Positions 22,707-31,450 are shown, counted from the stretch's first letter. The stretch: DNA of 32,666 nt from Terriglobia bacterium (GCA_020073115.1 JAIQFU010000004.1:25007-57672); one strand, 5' to 3'. Notes: a model not told the origin generated them from the letters alone. Made by a program: numbers and translations.

Positions 22707-23684
22707 ATGTTGGCGTGGTTTTCCTGGCTTTTGCTCTTCGCGCCGCAGACCAACCCGGACGCGATGCCGCGGCTGAAGGAATGTTCGGCGGCCCTGGAAC
22801 GCAATCTCGCTCAGGACGCGGTGAAGGCCTGTAAAACAGCGGTGGGCATCGACCCGCAATCGGCGGCCGCCCACATGCTGCTGGGGCAGGCGTACCTGGA
22901 GCTGCGGTCGGCCAGTATGATCGCGGAGGCCAAAGCCGAGCTCCAGCAGGCCCTCGACCTCGATTCCGGCCTGGTGTGGGCCCGCTTTTACCTGGCCAAG
23001 ATCTACCTGGACACGGGCCGCCCCGACAAGGCGAAAGCCGAGTTGGAAGAGGCGTTGCGGGCGCGCCCCGGGGTTTCGCATTTCCTCTCGCTGTTGGGGG
23101 AGGCCGAGCGCAAGTCGGGACATCCCGAGAGGGCTCTGGAACTGCACCGCCAGGCGCTGGCCGCGGATCCGAAGATGAACACGGTGCACTATTACGCCGC
23201 GCTCGCTTACATGGACCTGAAGAAAGACGAAGAGGCCATCGCGGAATTGGAGGCATCCATCCAATCTCCGTACGTAGCCCCGGAGCTCTATCTGACCTTG
23301 GGTTCGCTCTATGCGCAGCGGAAACGGTACCGGGAGGCGGAGGCCGTCTGCCGCAAGGCCATTGCTCTCGACTCCACGCGGTCGGAAGCCTGGCTCAACC
23401 TGGCGCAGCTTTTCAACGCGCAGGGCCAGAGCGACCAGGCCCTGGCCGCGCTGCGCCAAGCTCTCCCGCCCGGCAAAACGTTTCCGACCTCGCCCTATTA
23501 CCAGCAACTGCAGGCGGACCTCTATTTCGAACTCGGCCGGGCCTATGCCGGCAAGAGCGCGCGACAGGAGGCTATCCAGGCGTTTGAGCAGTGCCTCTCG
23601 CTCGATTCGAACCGCGTTGAGGCGCGGAAGCGGCTGGAGGAACTCCGTACCGCGGGCGGCCGGCTTCTGCCGCCGGTTCATTGA
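22707..23684 (+). CDS. Exported TPR-repeat protein
   Basis: 325 residues from ATG 22707. A short hydrophobic N-terminus (MLAWFSWLLLFA) looks like a signal peptide or anchor. From about 20 to 310 there are eight or so tetratricopeptide repeats with the usual W/L-G-Y-A-A pattern (AAAHMLLGQAYLELRSASMI, PELYLTLGSLYAQRKRYREA, SEAWLNLAQLFNAQGQSDQA, ADLYFELGRAYAGKSARQEA). It should act as a scaffold in the periplasm, possibly together with the CRTAC1 lipoprotein encoded convergently next to it; TPR and ASPIC/UnbV genes are commonly neighbours in this phylum (general impression). The last 12 codons (RTAGGRLLPPVH) and the stop lie inside the arm of a palindromic repeat, so the C-terminus is probably repeat-derived. 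Confidence 0.87.
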   Translation: MLAWFSWLLLFAPQTNPDAMPRLKECSAALERNLAQDAVKACKTAVGIDPQSAAAHMLLGQAYLELRSASMIAEAKAELQQALDLDSGLVWARFYLAKIYLDTGRPDKAKAELEEALRARPGVSHFLSLLGEAERKSGHPERALELHRQALAADPKMNTVHYYAALAYMDLKKDEEAIAELEASIQSPYVAPELYLTLGSLYAQRKRYREAEAVCRKAIALDSTRSEAWLNLAQLFNAQGQSDQALAALRQALPPGKTFPTSPYYQQLQADLYFELGRAYAGKSARQEAIQAFEQCLSLDSNRVEARKRLEELRTAGGRLLPPVH

Positions 23685-23728
23685 ACGGGGACCCAAAAGA
23701 GCCGGCGAAAGCCGACCGCCGGCGGTAC
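23647..23728. repeat. Second palindromic element, half inside a coding region
   Basis: An 82-nt palindrome. The left arm begins GTACCGCGGGCGGCCGGCTT (23647 onward) and the right arm is its near reverse complement, ending CGCCGGCGGTAC at 23728. An inner stem in the right arm pairs CCGGCG (23702-23707) with CGCCGG (23717-23722). The left arm encodes the end of the TPR protein; the right arm ends 4 nt before the stop of the convergent CRTAC1 gene. Confidence 0.7.
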
Positions 23729-23732
23729 TGGA

Positions 23733-25388
23733 TCACCTGGCGTTCGCTTCGTCCAGTTCGAGAATCTGATCGGCCTTCACATTCTCCAGCGTCTGCTTCT
23801 TTCCCAAGGGCCACTCGATCTCCAGGCGCGCCGCCGCTTCCTCTTTGCCGAGCCCGACGTACAGCCGCATATCGCTGGTGCTCAGATAGCTCCCGTAGGG
23901 ATTGATCTCGCGATATTGCGTGACGCCCCCGGCGGTGACGCGCACCTTCGAACCCAGGCCGAAGCGGTTGCTCTCGCGGCCGCGCGCCTTGATGGCCAGC
24001 CAGTGGTTGCGGTTGCCGCCTTCGTTGCGGTAAAGCATTGCAGTTCCGCCGCAATCGGCGATCACGATATCCAGGTCGCCGTCGTTATCGATGTCGCCAA
24101 CGGCGGCGCCGCGGCCCACGTGCTTGATGCGGAACGCGGGCCCGCTTTCGGCCGAAACGTCCTTGAAGCGGCCGCCGCCGATATTCTCGTAGAGCAGGTC
24201 GCTCTGCTTGTAAGCGAGTTGCGGATCGTACAGCTCCACGTTGTCCGTCACGTGGCCGTTGGAACAGAAAATATCCAGGTCGCCATCGCTATCGTAATCG
24301 AAGAGCTTGGAGCCAAAGGCCAGGGTCAGGAATCCGGATTCCAGGCCGGCCTGGATGGTCACGTCCTTGAATATCAGCTTCCCGAGATTGCGGAAGAGAG
24401 TGTTGTATTCGCGGGAGAACGCCGTGAGGAAAACATCGGGGAGCCCGTCGCCGTCAAAGTCGGCGATCTCGACGGCCATGCCGGCCATAGCCTTCCCGTT
24501 CGTATCAAAGCCCGTGCCGGCGGTGTAGGTGATGTCCTGGAACGCGCCGTCGCGCTTGTTGTGGTACAGGAAATTGCGGACGCCGTCGTTGGTGACGAAG
24601 ATGTCGGGCCAGCCATCGAGATCGATGTCGCCGACCGCGACGCCCAGCCCCTTTCCCGCGCGGTTTGAGACGCCCGCCTTGACGGAGACGTCGGTGAAGC
24701 TTCCATCGCGATTGTTATGGAACAGTTGCGCCGGCACGCCGTCGAATTGCTGCGGATCGCAGTACATGCGGTAGCCTTCCTGTTTGTAGCCGCAGTAGGG
24801 GGCGTTCTTGATGTCGTAATCCAGGTAGCGCACCACGAAGAGATCCAGAAACCCGTCGCGATCGTAGTCCAGCCAGGCGGCGCTGCTGCTCCATCCTGCG
24901 CCCGACACGCCCGCCCTGGCGGTGACGTCGGTGAACGTTCCATCGCCGTTGTTATGGAAAAGCTGGCGGGAATTGTAGCCGGTGACGAAGAGATCGAGGT
25001 AGCCGTCGTTGTCGTAGTCGGCCACGGTCGCGCCGGTCGCAAACATGCCGTTGCCGGCCACGCCGGCTTTACCAGTGATGTCCTCGAACTTGCCGTTCCC
25101 CAGGTTGCGAAAAAGAGCGTTGCCGGGCGAGGGCTTGCCGTGCGCAAGGTCGGCCCCGTTGGCGAAGAAGATGTCAGTGAAACCGTCGTTGTCGTAATCG
25201 ATAAAGGCCACGCCGGAGCCAAAAGTCTCCGGCATCAGTTTTTCCTTCGAAGCGCCATTTTCGTGTTTGAACGCCATCCCCAGTTCGCGCGCGACGTTTA
25301 CGAATTGCACGCGCGGCTCCGAAGAGGTGGCGCAGGAAAGCGCGAACCCGAGAAGCAGCGACGCCGGGATGCCGGGGCCCTTGGACAT
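23733..25388 (-). CDS. CRTAC1-family lipoprotein (FG-GAP/VCBS repeats plus ASPIC/UnbV domain)
   Basis: 551 residues from ATG 25388. The N-terminus (SLLLGFALSC) ends in a lipobox-like ALSC with Cys19, so it is probably a lipoprotein. FG-GAP/VCBS blades fill about 30-455, each with a D-x-D-N-D-G-x-x-D calcium loop (FIDYDNDGFTDIFF, VADYDNDGYLDLFV, WLDYDRDGFLDLFV, VGDIDLDGWPDIFV, IADFDGDGLPDVFL, FDYDSDGDLDIFCS). The last 90 residues (NHWLAIKARG...LYVGLGKEE...IEWPLGKK) are the ASPIC/UnbV domain. It is a paralogue of the protein at 3232-4953 but differs in anchoring (lipoprotein instead of Tat/Sec-like signal). It lies downstream of the TonB-receptor gene on the same strand but is separated by a terminator, so it probably has its own promoter in the short gap; none is obvious. 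Confidence 0.9.
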   Translation of the reverse strand: MSKGPGIPASLLLGFALSCATSSEPRVQFVNVARELGMAFKHENGASKEKLMPETFGSGVAFIDYDNDGFTDIFFANGADLAHGKPSPGNALFRNLGNGKFEDITGKAGVAGNGMFATGATVADYDNDGYLDLFVTGYNSRQLFHNNGDGTFTDVTARAGVSGAGWSSSAAWLDYDRDGFLDLFVVRYLDYDIKNAPYCGYKQEGYRMYCDPQQFDGVPAQLFHNNRDGSFTDVSVKAGVSNRAGKGLGVAVGDIDLDGWPDIFVTNDGVRNFLYHNKRDGAFQDITYTAGTGFDTNGKAMAGMAVEIADFDGDGLPDVFLTAFSREYNTLFRNLGKLIFKDVTIQAGLESGFLTLAFGSKLFDYDSDGDLDIFCSNGHVTDNVELYDPQLAYKQSDLLYENIGGGRFKDVSAESGPAFRIKHVGRGAAVGDIDNDGDLDIVIADCGGTAMLYRNEGGNRNHWLAIKARGRESNRFGLGSKVRVTAGGVTQYREINPYGSYLSTSDMRLYVGLGKEEAAARLEIEWPLGKKQTLENVKADQILELDEANAR

Positions 25389-25407
25389 GGTTGTTCACAG
25401 ACTAGCG

Positions 25408-25437
25408 AAAAAAAGGGGGAGGCTGGCCGCCTCCCCC
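25408..25437 (-). terminator. Rho-independent terminator of the second TonB-receptor gene
   Basis: On the minus strand a perfect 9-bp GC-rich stem (GGGGGAGGC at 25415-25423 paired with GCCTCCCCC at 25429-25437, 5-nt loop) is followed by seven T residues (AAAAAAA at 25408-25414 on the plus strand). It lies 21 nt after the receptor stop. It is the only classic intrinsic terminator I found in the window. Confidence 0.88.
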
Positions 25438-25458
25438 GCTCTTGCTACGCCGTTCGAG

Positions 25459-28400
25459 CTACCACTCGATGCGGAATTTGAGATCGACCTGGCGATAGCC
25501 CTGCTTTTCCGGCTCGTAGTTCGGCCTCGTGGAGGTGAACATGCCGGGATTCGGATTCGAGATGTTGGTGTTGATGCTCGCGAAATGCGGATGGTTGAAC
25601 AGGTTCGAAAACGCTCCGGTGAGCGTGAACCGCAGGCGCTCGGTGATGCGAAACTGCTTGGCCACGCTAAGGTGCTGGACGGCGATGCCGTAGCCCTGCA
25701 GGCAGTTGGGGCTGGCGTCGCCGAAGCGGCCCTTGGGCGGCGGGGCGAAGGCAGCGGCGTTGAACCAGGAGGTGATGGTCCGGTTGAAATTGTCGTACGG
25801 GCTGCCGATCGCATCGGGCAGGCCGCCGGATGTGTTCGTGCCCGAAGGGTCGGACCCGGAGAACGAGGGCGAGACGTACGTGGGCGTGGCGAAGGTCGAG
25901 ACGAACTGCGCCGTCCATCCGCCGAGCACGGTGTCGATCACGGCGGGAGCGCTGGACAGGAAGCGCTGCTGCCTGCCGACCGGCAGTTGCCAGGTCCCGC
26001 TGGTGACCCAGTACCAATCGCGGTTGGAGCCGTCGCGCGCCCACTGGTTGGGATTGTAGGGATTCTCCAGGTTGGCCCAGTTGTACAAGTTCTTCGACCA
26101 GGTGACGTTGGAGTTGAACGTGAACGCGCCCATGCGCTTACGGATTTCCGCTTGCAGCGAGTTGTAACGGACCTCCCCGTTGTCGCCAAACACATTGACC
26201 GAGGTGAACAGGTTGTAGGGCCGCATCGACTGCGTGAAGGTGGCGGTGCTCGGCTGCGGCTTGTCCATGTTGTACGTGCCGTAGGCAAGCCCGCTATTGC
26301 GCATCCCGATATAGGAGAGGCGGAGTCCGAGATTGTGGACTTCGCGCTCGATGGTGAAGTTGATCTGGCGCACCGTGCCGATTTTGGTGTCGAGCGGCAG
26401 AGCGGTCACGCCCTGGCTCGGAACTGTCGCCGCGGAAAGACTGGACGGGAACGGGTTCGGCAACGTGAAAAGCGGCCCTGTCGTGCTCGAGATCACCTGG
26501 TTGTAGGTCTCTGACAATTGGAAGGGGGAAGCGCCCGGCCGCCGCGCGGTATAGCTCCAGCTATCCGTATACTCGCCGTAGCCGCCGCGAACCACCATGT
26601 TGCTGCCGATGCGGTACGCCGCCGAAATCCGGGGATGCAGATTGTGCAGGGGCACGTTTGGCACAACCTGCCCGGTGGTAATGGGGATGTTCTTGGGATA
26701 CAGCGCATTGACCTTGGATAGCGCCGCCTGGGAGACCACCACGTTTCCGGTCTTCAGATCGAAGTTGTACATCAGCCCGTCGTCATAGGTCGTGATGCCG
26801 TAATAGTCCCAGCGCAGCCCGTAATCGAGCGTCAGGTTCGGAGTCACCTTGAAAGTGTCGGCGATGAACAAGCCGGCCTGAATGTCATGGCTGTTGCGGT
26901 TGGTGATGGGGTCGAGCCTGGTGGCCGTGTAGGGAACCCCCAGGAGGAAATCGGCGAACCCGACGCCGGTGATGGACCCGTTGAAATTGAAGTCTCCATA
27001 GGTCCCTGCCGGGATGCTGCCGGAAAACCACCAGTAACGGCGAATCTCACCGCCGAACCTCAGCACGTGCTTCCCCTTGTTCCAGGTCAGCGTTTCGGTG
27101 TACGTGTTGGCGCCGTCGTCGTTCATGGCGTAATTGTTGGCGCCGTCCGAGTTATAGAGGGTGCTGAGGCCGTTCACCGTCATTCGCGGGAAGCCCATCG
27201 TATGGTAGCCCTTGGGGTTGACGCCTTGCAGGCCAATGGCCTTCACAACGTCATCGCCGAAGAGTGGAACGATGCCCTTCTCGTCTTCGCCATACAGAAA
27301 GTGATCGGTCTGGTGGCCGAAGGTGAAGATGTTGACCAGCGTGGGAGTAAACACGTGCGTATCGGAAGCAACCAACTGCCGGTGATCGCGCGCCTGGGTG
27401 TAGACGGCGTTGTCGAATCCGTTCCCGGGCCGGATGTAAGGCGTCTTGCGACGCATCCACCGCACATACATGCTGTTCTTGCTGGTGACGTTGTGGTCGA
27501 TGCGGAAGAACGGCCAGTCGCCCTTATAGAGGTCCGAGTTATACGGAAAATACCAGCCGTAGTTGTTGGTGAAGGTGTTGGGGCCGCCCTGGTTCGGCTT
27601 GGGATAGTACAAGTCCATCACCTTCTGCGAGACGCTGCTCCACCGATTGGAGGGGACTTGCTTCAGCGGGAACGCTGCGTTGCCGTTGAACGGGTCCTTG
27701 ATCACGGCGACGGTGGTGAACTGGCTGAAATCGCCGGCGCGCATTTGCAGCGTGGGGGTGCTGCGGTTCGTCCAGGAGCCGAGCGGGATCGCCTGGTGGA
27801 CCCAGCCAAAGTAGAAGAAGGTCCGGTTCTTGATAATCGGCCCGGTGACGTCGGCGTCGGCCTCGTGCAGAATGTACGGCGTCTTATACGGCGTGAAGAA
27901 CTCCCGCGCGTTGAGCGCCGCGTTCTCGTGCTTGTAGTATGCGGACGCGTGCCAGTCGTTGGCGCCACGCTTGGAGATCATGTTGAAACTGGTGGCGCGC
28001 GCCATGTCGGTGCCGGTGCTCACTTCGTTGACCTGCACGGTCTCGAAAAACGCCGGGTTGTCGAGCTGGTCCCCGGTGGTGTCGTTCGCGACCCCGTCCA
28101 TGGCCCAGGTCTGCTTATTCCGGTCGGTGACTCCCGACATAACCAGGTTCCAGCCATTGCCTTGGATCCCGGGCATCGTGGTCATCAGGGCCAGCGGAGA
28201 AGGGTAGACGTCAACCAGCGGCCGGTCCAGGAACTTCCTCTTGTCCAATTCCCCCGAAATAGCGCTGGTTTCGGTCTGAATCAGCGCCGCGCCGGCTTCC
28301 ACGGTGACCGTTTCGGCCGTCGTACCGACCTGAAGCGCCACGTCGATGCGCCGGGTCTGGCCGGCGTCCAGCAGGACGTCTTCCGCCACATAGTTGCGAA

Positions 28401-28656
28401 ATCCGGCCTTGTCCACCTTGATTTTATAGCGGCCGGGCTTCAGGCCCGGGGCTTCGTAGTTGCCGTTATCGTCGGTCGCAAGGGTGCGCGCCGCGATATT
28501 GGTGCCTAGTTCTTCCACCACTACCTGCGCGTTGGGCACAACTAACCCGCTGGGGTCTGTGACGGTACCGCGAAGGGTGACGCGATCAGTCTGTGCCAGG
28601 AGAATACCTGAGACAAACGCAAAGGGAAGGATGAGCCGAATCAAACCTCGAAGCAC
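25459..28656 (-). CDS. TonB-dependent receptor, Oar-like, with N-terminal carboxypeptidase-regulatory domain
   Basis: 1065 residues from a GTG start (28656) with a clear ribosome binding site (GGAGGTT, about 8 nt upstream). The signal peptide ends FVSGILLAQ. A CarboxypepD_reg domain follows at about 25-105 (VTLRGTVTDPSGLVVPNAQV, GNYEAPGLKPGRYKIKVDKA), then the plug-like region (LALMTTMPGIQG, WAMDGVANDTTGDQ) and the barrel, which contains the segment GPIIKNRTFFYFGW shared with the other receptor and ends with VDLKFRIEW. It is an outer-membrane receptor of the same class as 5142-8483 but clearly divergent. The enolase-superfamily gene lies upstream on the same strand, 186 nt away, so the receptor might serve uptake for that pathway (inference). 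Confidence 0.92.
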   Translation of the reverse strand: MLRGLIRLILPFAFVSGILLAQTDRVTLRGTVTDPSGLVVPNAQVVVEELGTNIAARTLATDDNGNYEAPGLKPGRYKIKVDKAGFRNYVAEDVLLDAGQTRRIDVALQVGTTAETVTVEAGAALIQTETSAISGELDKRKFLDRPLVDVYPSPLALMTTMPGIQGNGWNLVMSGVTDRNKQTWAMDGVANDTTGDQLDNPAFFETVQVNEVSTGTDMARATSFNMISKRGANDWHASAYYKHENAALNAREFFTPYKTPYILHEADADVTGPIIKNRTFFYFGWVHQAIPLGSWTNRSTPTLQMRAGDFSQFTTVAVIKDPFNGNAAFPLKQVPSNRWSSVSQKVMDLYYPKPNQGGPNTFTNNYGWYFPYNSDLYKGDWPFFRIDHNVTSKNSMYVRWMRRKTPYIRPGNGFDNAVYTQARDHRQLVASDTHVFTPTLVNIFTFGHQTDHFLYGEDEKGIVPLFGDDVVKAIGLQGVNPKGYHTMGFPRMTVNGLSTLYNSDGANNYAMNDDGANTYTETLTWNKGKHVLRFGGEIRRYWWFSGSIPAGTYGDFNFNGSITGVGFADFLLGVPYTATRLDPITNRNSHDIQAGLFIADTFKVTPNLTLDYGLRWDYYGITTYDDGLMYNFDLKTGNVVVSQAALSKVNALYPKNIPITTGQVVPNVPLHNLHPRISAAYRIGSNMVVRGGYGEYTDSWSYTARRPGASPFQLSETYNQVISSTTGPLFTLPNPFPSSLSAATVPSQGVTALPLDTKIGTVRQINFTIEREVHNLGLRLSYIGMRNSGLAYGTYNMDKPQPSTATFTQSMRPYNLFTSVNVFGDNGEVRYNSLQAEIRKRMGAFTFNSNVTWSKNLYNWANLENPYNPNQWARDGSNRDWYWVTSGTWQLPVGRQQRFLSSAPAVIDTVLGGWTAQFVSTFATPTYVSPSFSGSDPSGTNTSGGLPDAIGSPYDNFNRTITSWFNAAAFAPPPKGRFGDASPNCLQGYGIAVQHLSVAKQFRITERLRFTLTGAFSNLFNHPHFASINTNISNPNPGMFTSTRPNYEPEKQGYRQVDLKFRIEW

Positions 28657-28716
28657 AAGCGCAACCTCCGTTTCAAGAATTTGGGGTGATTTTATCCTTA
28701 ACGCAGAGAGGTGTCA

Positions 28717-28750
28717 ATCCGACCGAAGTCGGATGTCGACCGAAGTCGGA
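28717..28750. repeat. Tandem CGAA-loop hairpins
   Basis: ATCCGAC (28717-28723) CGAA GTCGGAT (28728-28734) is a perfect hairpin. The word GACCGAAGTCGGAT recurs 17 nt later (28738-28751), giving a second, weaker hairpin. It lies upstream of the TonB-receptor gene. Confidence 0.6.
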
Positions 28751-28780
28751 TCAATTCGGAATAGAGGAGGAGTCGGCGTT

Positions 28781-28834
28781 GTGGGGCGGGCCTCGCTGGC
28801 CGCTTTTCAAAGGCAGCCGGGAAGCCCGCCCCAC
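28781..28834. repeat. 54-nt hairpin after the enolase-superfamily gene
   Basis: GTGGGGCGGGC (28781-28791) pairs perfectly with GCCCGCCCCAC (28824-28834), with an inner stem CTGGC (28796-28800) and GCCGG (28816-28820). It begins 8 nt after the stop of the minus-strand enolase-superfamily gene. No T-run follows on the minus strand, so it may protect the mRNA 3' end or slow polymerase rather than terminate classically. Confidence 0.65.
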
Positions 28835-28842
28835 CCGGAAAA

Positions 28843-30267
28843 TCAGCTCCAGAGCCTGTCGTTCGGCCGGCCGACATTGTTCCACTGCTCGGTGGGCTCG
28901 AACCAGCCCTCGCCCTGCATGAGGTGTTCTTTGCAGGCGGCTTCGTTGAGCGTGATGCCCAGACCCGGCTTGTCGGGAATCGTGATGAAGCCCTTGTTCA
29001 CGATGGGCTTGTCGATGCCGTCCACCAGCGAATCCCAGAAATTGATCTCCTGGGCGTGGTTCTCCATCACCAGGAAGTTCTCGGTGGCAGCGGCGCAATG
29101 CGCGGTGGCCATGGCGCCCACGGGCGAATGCGCGCAATGCAGGACCATGGGCACGCCATACTCCTGCGCCATGTCGCCGATCTTCTTGGTCTCGAGGATT
29201 CCGCCGGAGGTCTCGAGGTCCGGTTGAATGATATCCACCGCGTGCGCTTTGCAGAGGACTTCGAAGGGCTCCTTCAGATAGATGTCCTCGCCGGTGAGGA
29301 TGGGGATGTCCACCTCATCGGTGATCTGCTTCAGGAGTTCGGTGTTCTGCCAGGGGATCATGTCCTCCAGCCAGGAGAGGTTATATTTGGTGAGAGCTTT
29401 GCCCAGCCGGATGCAGCTATTGACGCCGATGCTGCCGAAGTGGTCCGCGGAGAGCGGGATGTCGTAGCCCACGGATTCGCGCACCGCCGCCACGTAGTCG
29501 CACATCATGGCGATGCCCTTATCGGTGAGCTCGGTGCCCGTGAACATGTGCTGGGTGGGCAGGCCGCCCCCGCCGAAACCGCCCATGCCTCTGCCGCCAC
29601 GTCCGCCGCCCGCGCCCGCCTGCCCCGCCGGAGGGGCGTTCAGCGGCGGAATCGCCGCCGGCCGGGTCACGGTATTCGGGGTCTGCATCACCAGTTGCAT
29701 CCCCAGGTCCATCTTCAGCCAGGTGAATCCGCGCTGATCGCGGCGCTCCTTCAAGCGCTCGGCGAACACCTTGGGGTCATTAGATCCCGTGGTGTCGCAG
29801 TAGACCCGGAGCCGGTCGCGGAACTTGCCTCCCAGCATCTGGTAGATGGGTACGTTGTAGACCTTCCCCGCCAGGTCCCACAGCGCCATCTCCACCGCGC
29901 AGACGCCGCCGCCCTGCCGCGCGTGACCGCCGAACTGTTTGATCTTCCGGAAAATGCGGTCGATGTTGCAGGGGTTCTCGCCGAGGATCCGGCTTTTCAG
30001 CTCCAGCGCGTAGTTCTTGCTCGCGCCATCGCGGACCTCGCCGAGGCCGTAGACGCCCTGGTTGGTGTCGATGCGGATGATGGGCGAAGTCATCGGAACG
30101 CGGTTGAGTACCGCCACCCGCATATCCGTGATCCGCAGATCCGAAGGTTTTGAATTGGTATTGACGTTCTGGGGATAGGCTTCGAGCTCGACATTGCTCC
30201 ACAGCCCGAGCCCCAACGCGCCGGCGGCGCTCTTCAGGAACGTACGGCGGCCCTTTGCATTCTTCAC
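28843..30267 (-). CDS. Tat-exported mandelate racemase/muconate lactonizing enzyme-family protein
   Basis: 474 residues from GTG 30267, with AAAGGAG 8 nt upstream. GRRTFLKSAAGALGLGL (6-22) is a Tat signal. The enolase-superfamily fold follows: capping domain about 45-160 (VYGLGEVRDGAS, AVEMALWDLAGKVYNVPIYQ), then the barrel with WLKMD (183-187), metal ligands D275 (SADHFG), E301 (WLEDMIP) and E327 (LTGEDI), D350 and the HCAHSP segment (377-382). The His-bearing last motif and KxD rather than KxK suggest the galactonate/sugar-acid dehydratase side of the family; the substrate is not determined. Residues about 188-248 form a long insertion with a Gly/Arg-rich stretch (214-236), which widens the usual gap between the KxD strand and D275. 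It follows the DUF362 gene after 16 nt, so the two are probably co-transcribed. Confidence 0.9.
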   Translation of the reverse strand: MKNAKGRRTFLKSAAGALGLGLWSNVELEAYPQNVNTNSKPSDLRITDMRVAVLNRVPMTSPIIRIDTNQGVYGLGEVRDGASKNYALELKSRILGENPCNIDRIFRKIKQFGGHARQGGGVCAVEMALWDLAGKVYNVPIYQMLGGKFRDRLRVYCDTTGSNDPKVFAERLKERRDQRGFTWLKMDLGMQLVMQTPNTVTRPAAIPPLNAPPAGQAGAGGGRGGRGMGGFGGGGLPTQHMFTGTELTDKGIAMMCDYVAAVRESVGYDIPLSADHFGSIGVNSCIRLGKALTKYNLSWLEDMIPWQNTELLKQITDEVDIPILTGEDIYLKEPFEVLCKAHAVDIIQPDLETSGGILETKKIGDMAQEYGVPMVLHCAHSPVGAMATAHCAAATENFLVMENHAQEINFWDSLVDGIDKPIVNKGFITIPDKPGLGITLNEAACKEHLMQGEGWFEPTEQWNNVGRPNDRLWS

Positions 30268-30283
30268 GGGTTTCTCCTTTGAT

Positions 30284-31450
30284 CTACGCCAACTTGCGGT
30301 CGGAAATGGGCGTGGTCCAGCCCAGGTTAAACGGCACTTCAGTCATGGGACCCTGCCACTGCAACTCCCGCTCGATGTCGGGGTGCATGCGGTAGGCCTT
30401 CTTCACGTCGGCGACTTTGGCCCCGATCACGTCAATTTTAGCGGGATCGAACTGCCCCAGCCCGAGCTGGCCGGAGTACTTGCAGTAGCCGAGCCATTCC
30501 GGGTCGATTCCCATGGTTTCCGCCGCCACGCGGTCGGCGGCGACGATATCGGTGGAGGCGATGGCGATGCGCGAGGGCACCGGCGTCCCCGAGTTGGGCC
30601 CGTTGCCTTCCATCCCCTCATACCCGTCGATCAGCGTCGCGCCCCAGTTCAGCCGCTGGATCGTGACCATCATGTTGTAGTGCGTCTGGCGCAGGCCGAC
30701 GTGGTACTTGCGTTTCTCGTTCCAGCGCGGCGTCTCGCCGGTGGCTTGGTGCAGGGGCGCGCCCAGCGCCATGTTCTTCATCCCCAGCGACGCGATCACC
30801 GTATTGTGCGTCTTGAGCATGGCGGAGGAGATGACGAACGCCTCGGGGTCGACCAGGCGGGCGGCGATGCGGCACGGGACGATGTGCAGGTCTTTATCGA
30901 GCAGGGCGACCCGCTCGTACTTGGCTTCATCGTTGAGGTCGATCAGTTTCAGTTGCTGTTTGGCGTAATCCGATTCCAGGGCGCGGAATTTATAGTTGTC
31001 GTAGCCCTGCTTGGTATCGCCCGCCGATGATTCCGCGATCACCACCGGGCCCCTGAAGCTCTCCTGGAGGTAATCGAGGATGCCGCGCATGGTGTCCGCG
31101 TGGCTGCCGGCCAACTGGTTCTGCGTGTTGACGAAGTTCGGCTTGATCACCACGTACTTCTTGCCGGCCATCTTCGCCTTGAGGTCTTTGTCGATCGCCT
31201 TTAACGCGTTGTAGACGTTCTTGCGGCGCTCTTCTCCCTGATGGATGGCCACGGTGGCGCGGCGGTCTGGGCCGGGGAAAGCCTCGGTATGGCCGCCGAG
31301 CCCCATCGGGCGCCCGCCTCCCGGCCCCCTTCCGGGCTGTCCCGGCTGGGCGGGCGGTTGGGTTTGCTGTGCCTTGGCGATGCGGCTCCGCAGCAACGCT
31401 GCGGCCCCGGCCAATTGAATGAGACTCCTGCGCTCGATACCTCTTGCCAT
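30284..31450 (-). CDS. Tat-exported DUF362 protein
   Basis: 388 residues from ATG 31450, chosen because GGAGAGGAGA lies just upstream and a Tat signal follows (IERRSLIQLAGAAALL). A Pro/Gly-rich linker spans about 33-60. From about 65 onward it is a DUF362 domain: KKYVVIKPNFVN, GPVVIAESSAGD, VISSAMLKTHNTVIASLGMK and NWGATLIDGYEGMEGNGP are typical. DUF362 proteins have no settled function; many have a 4Fe-4S ferredoxin extension, which is absent here. It is the first gene of a two-gene unit with the enolase-superfamily enzyme; both carry Tat signals and Gly/Pro-rich segments, suggesting a shared periplasmic task. It diverges from the DUF6599 gene. Confidence 0.88.
   Translation of the reverse strand: MARGIERRSLIQLAGAAALLRSRIAKAQQTQPPAQPGQPGRGPGGGRPMGLGGHTEAFPGPDRRATVAIHQGEERRKNVYNALKAIDKDLKAKMAGKKYVVIKPNFVNTQNQLAGSHADTMRGILDYLQESFRGPVVIAESSAGDTKQGYDNYKFRALESDYAKQQLKLIDLNDEAKYERVALLDKDLHIVPCRIAARLVDPEAFVISSAMLKTHNTVIASLGMKNMALGAPLHQATGETPRWNEKRKYHVGLRQTHYNMMVTIQRLNWGATLIDGYEGMEGNGPNSGTPVPSRIAIASTDIVAADRVAAETMGIDPEWLGYCKYSGQLGLGQFDPAKIDVIGAKVADVKKAYRMHPDIERELQWQGPMTEVPFNLGWTTPISDRKLA

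Noticed and set aside
26887-28509. 540-codon plus-strand frame in the second TonB receptor gene
   Set aside because: Antisense shadow of the receptor; no recognisable domain.
30106-30116. GTACCGCC word inside the enolase-superfamily gene
   Set aside because: It lies in conserved coding sequence (VAVLNRVP) without a partner arm; a chance match.
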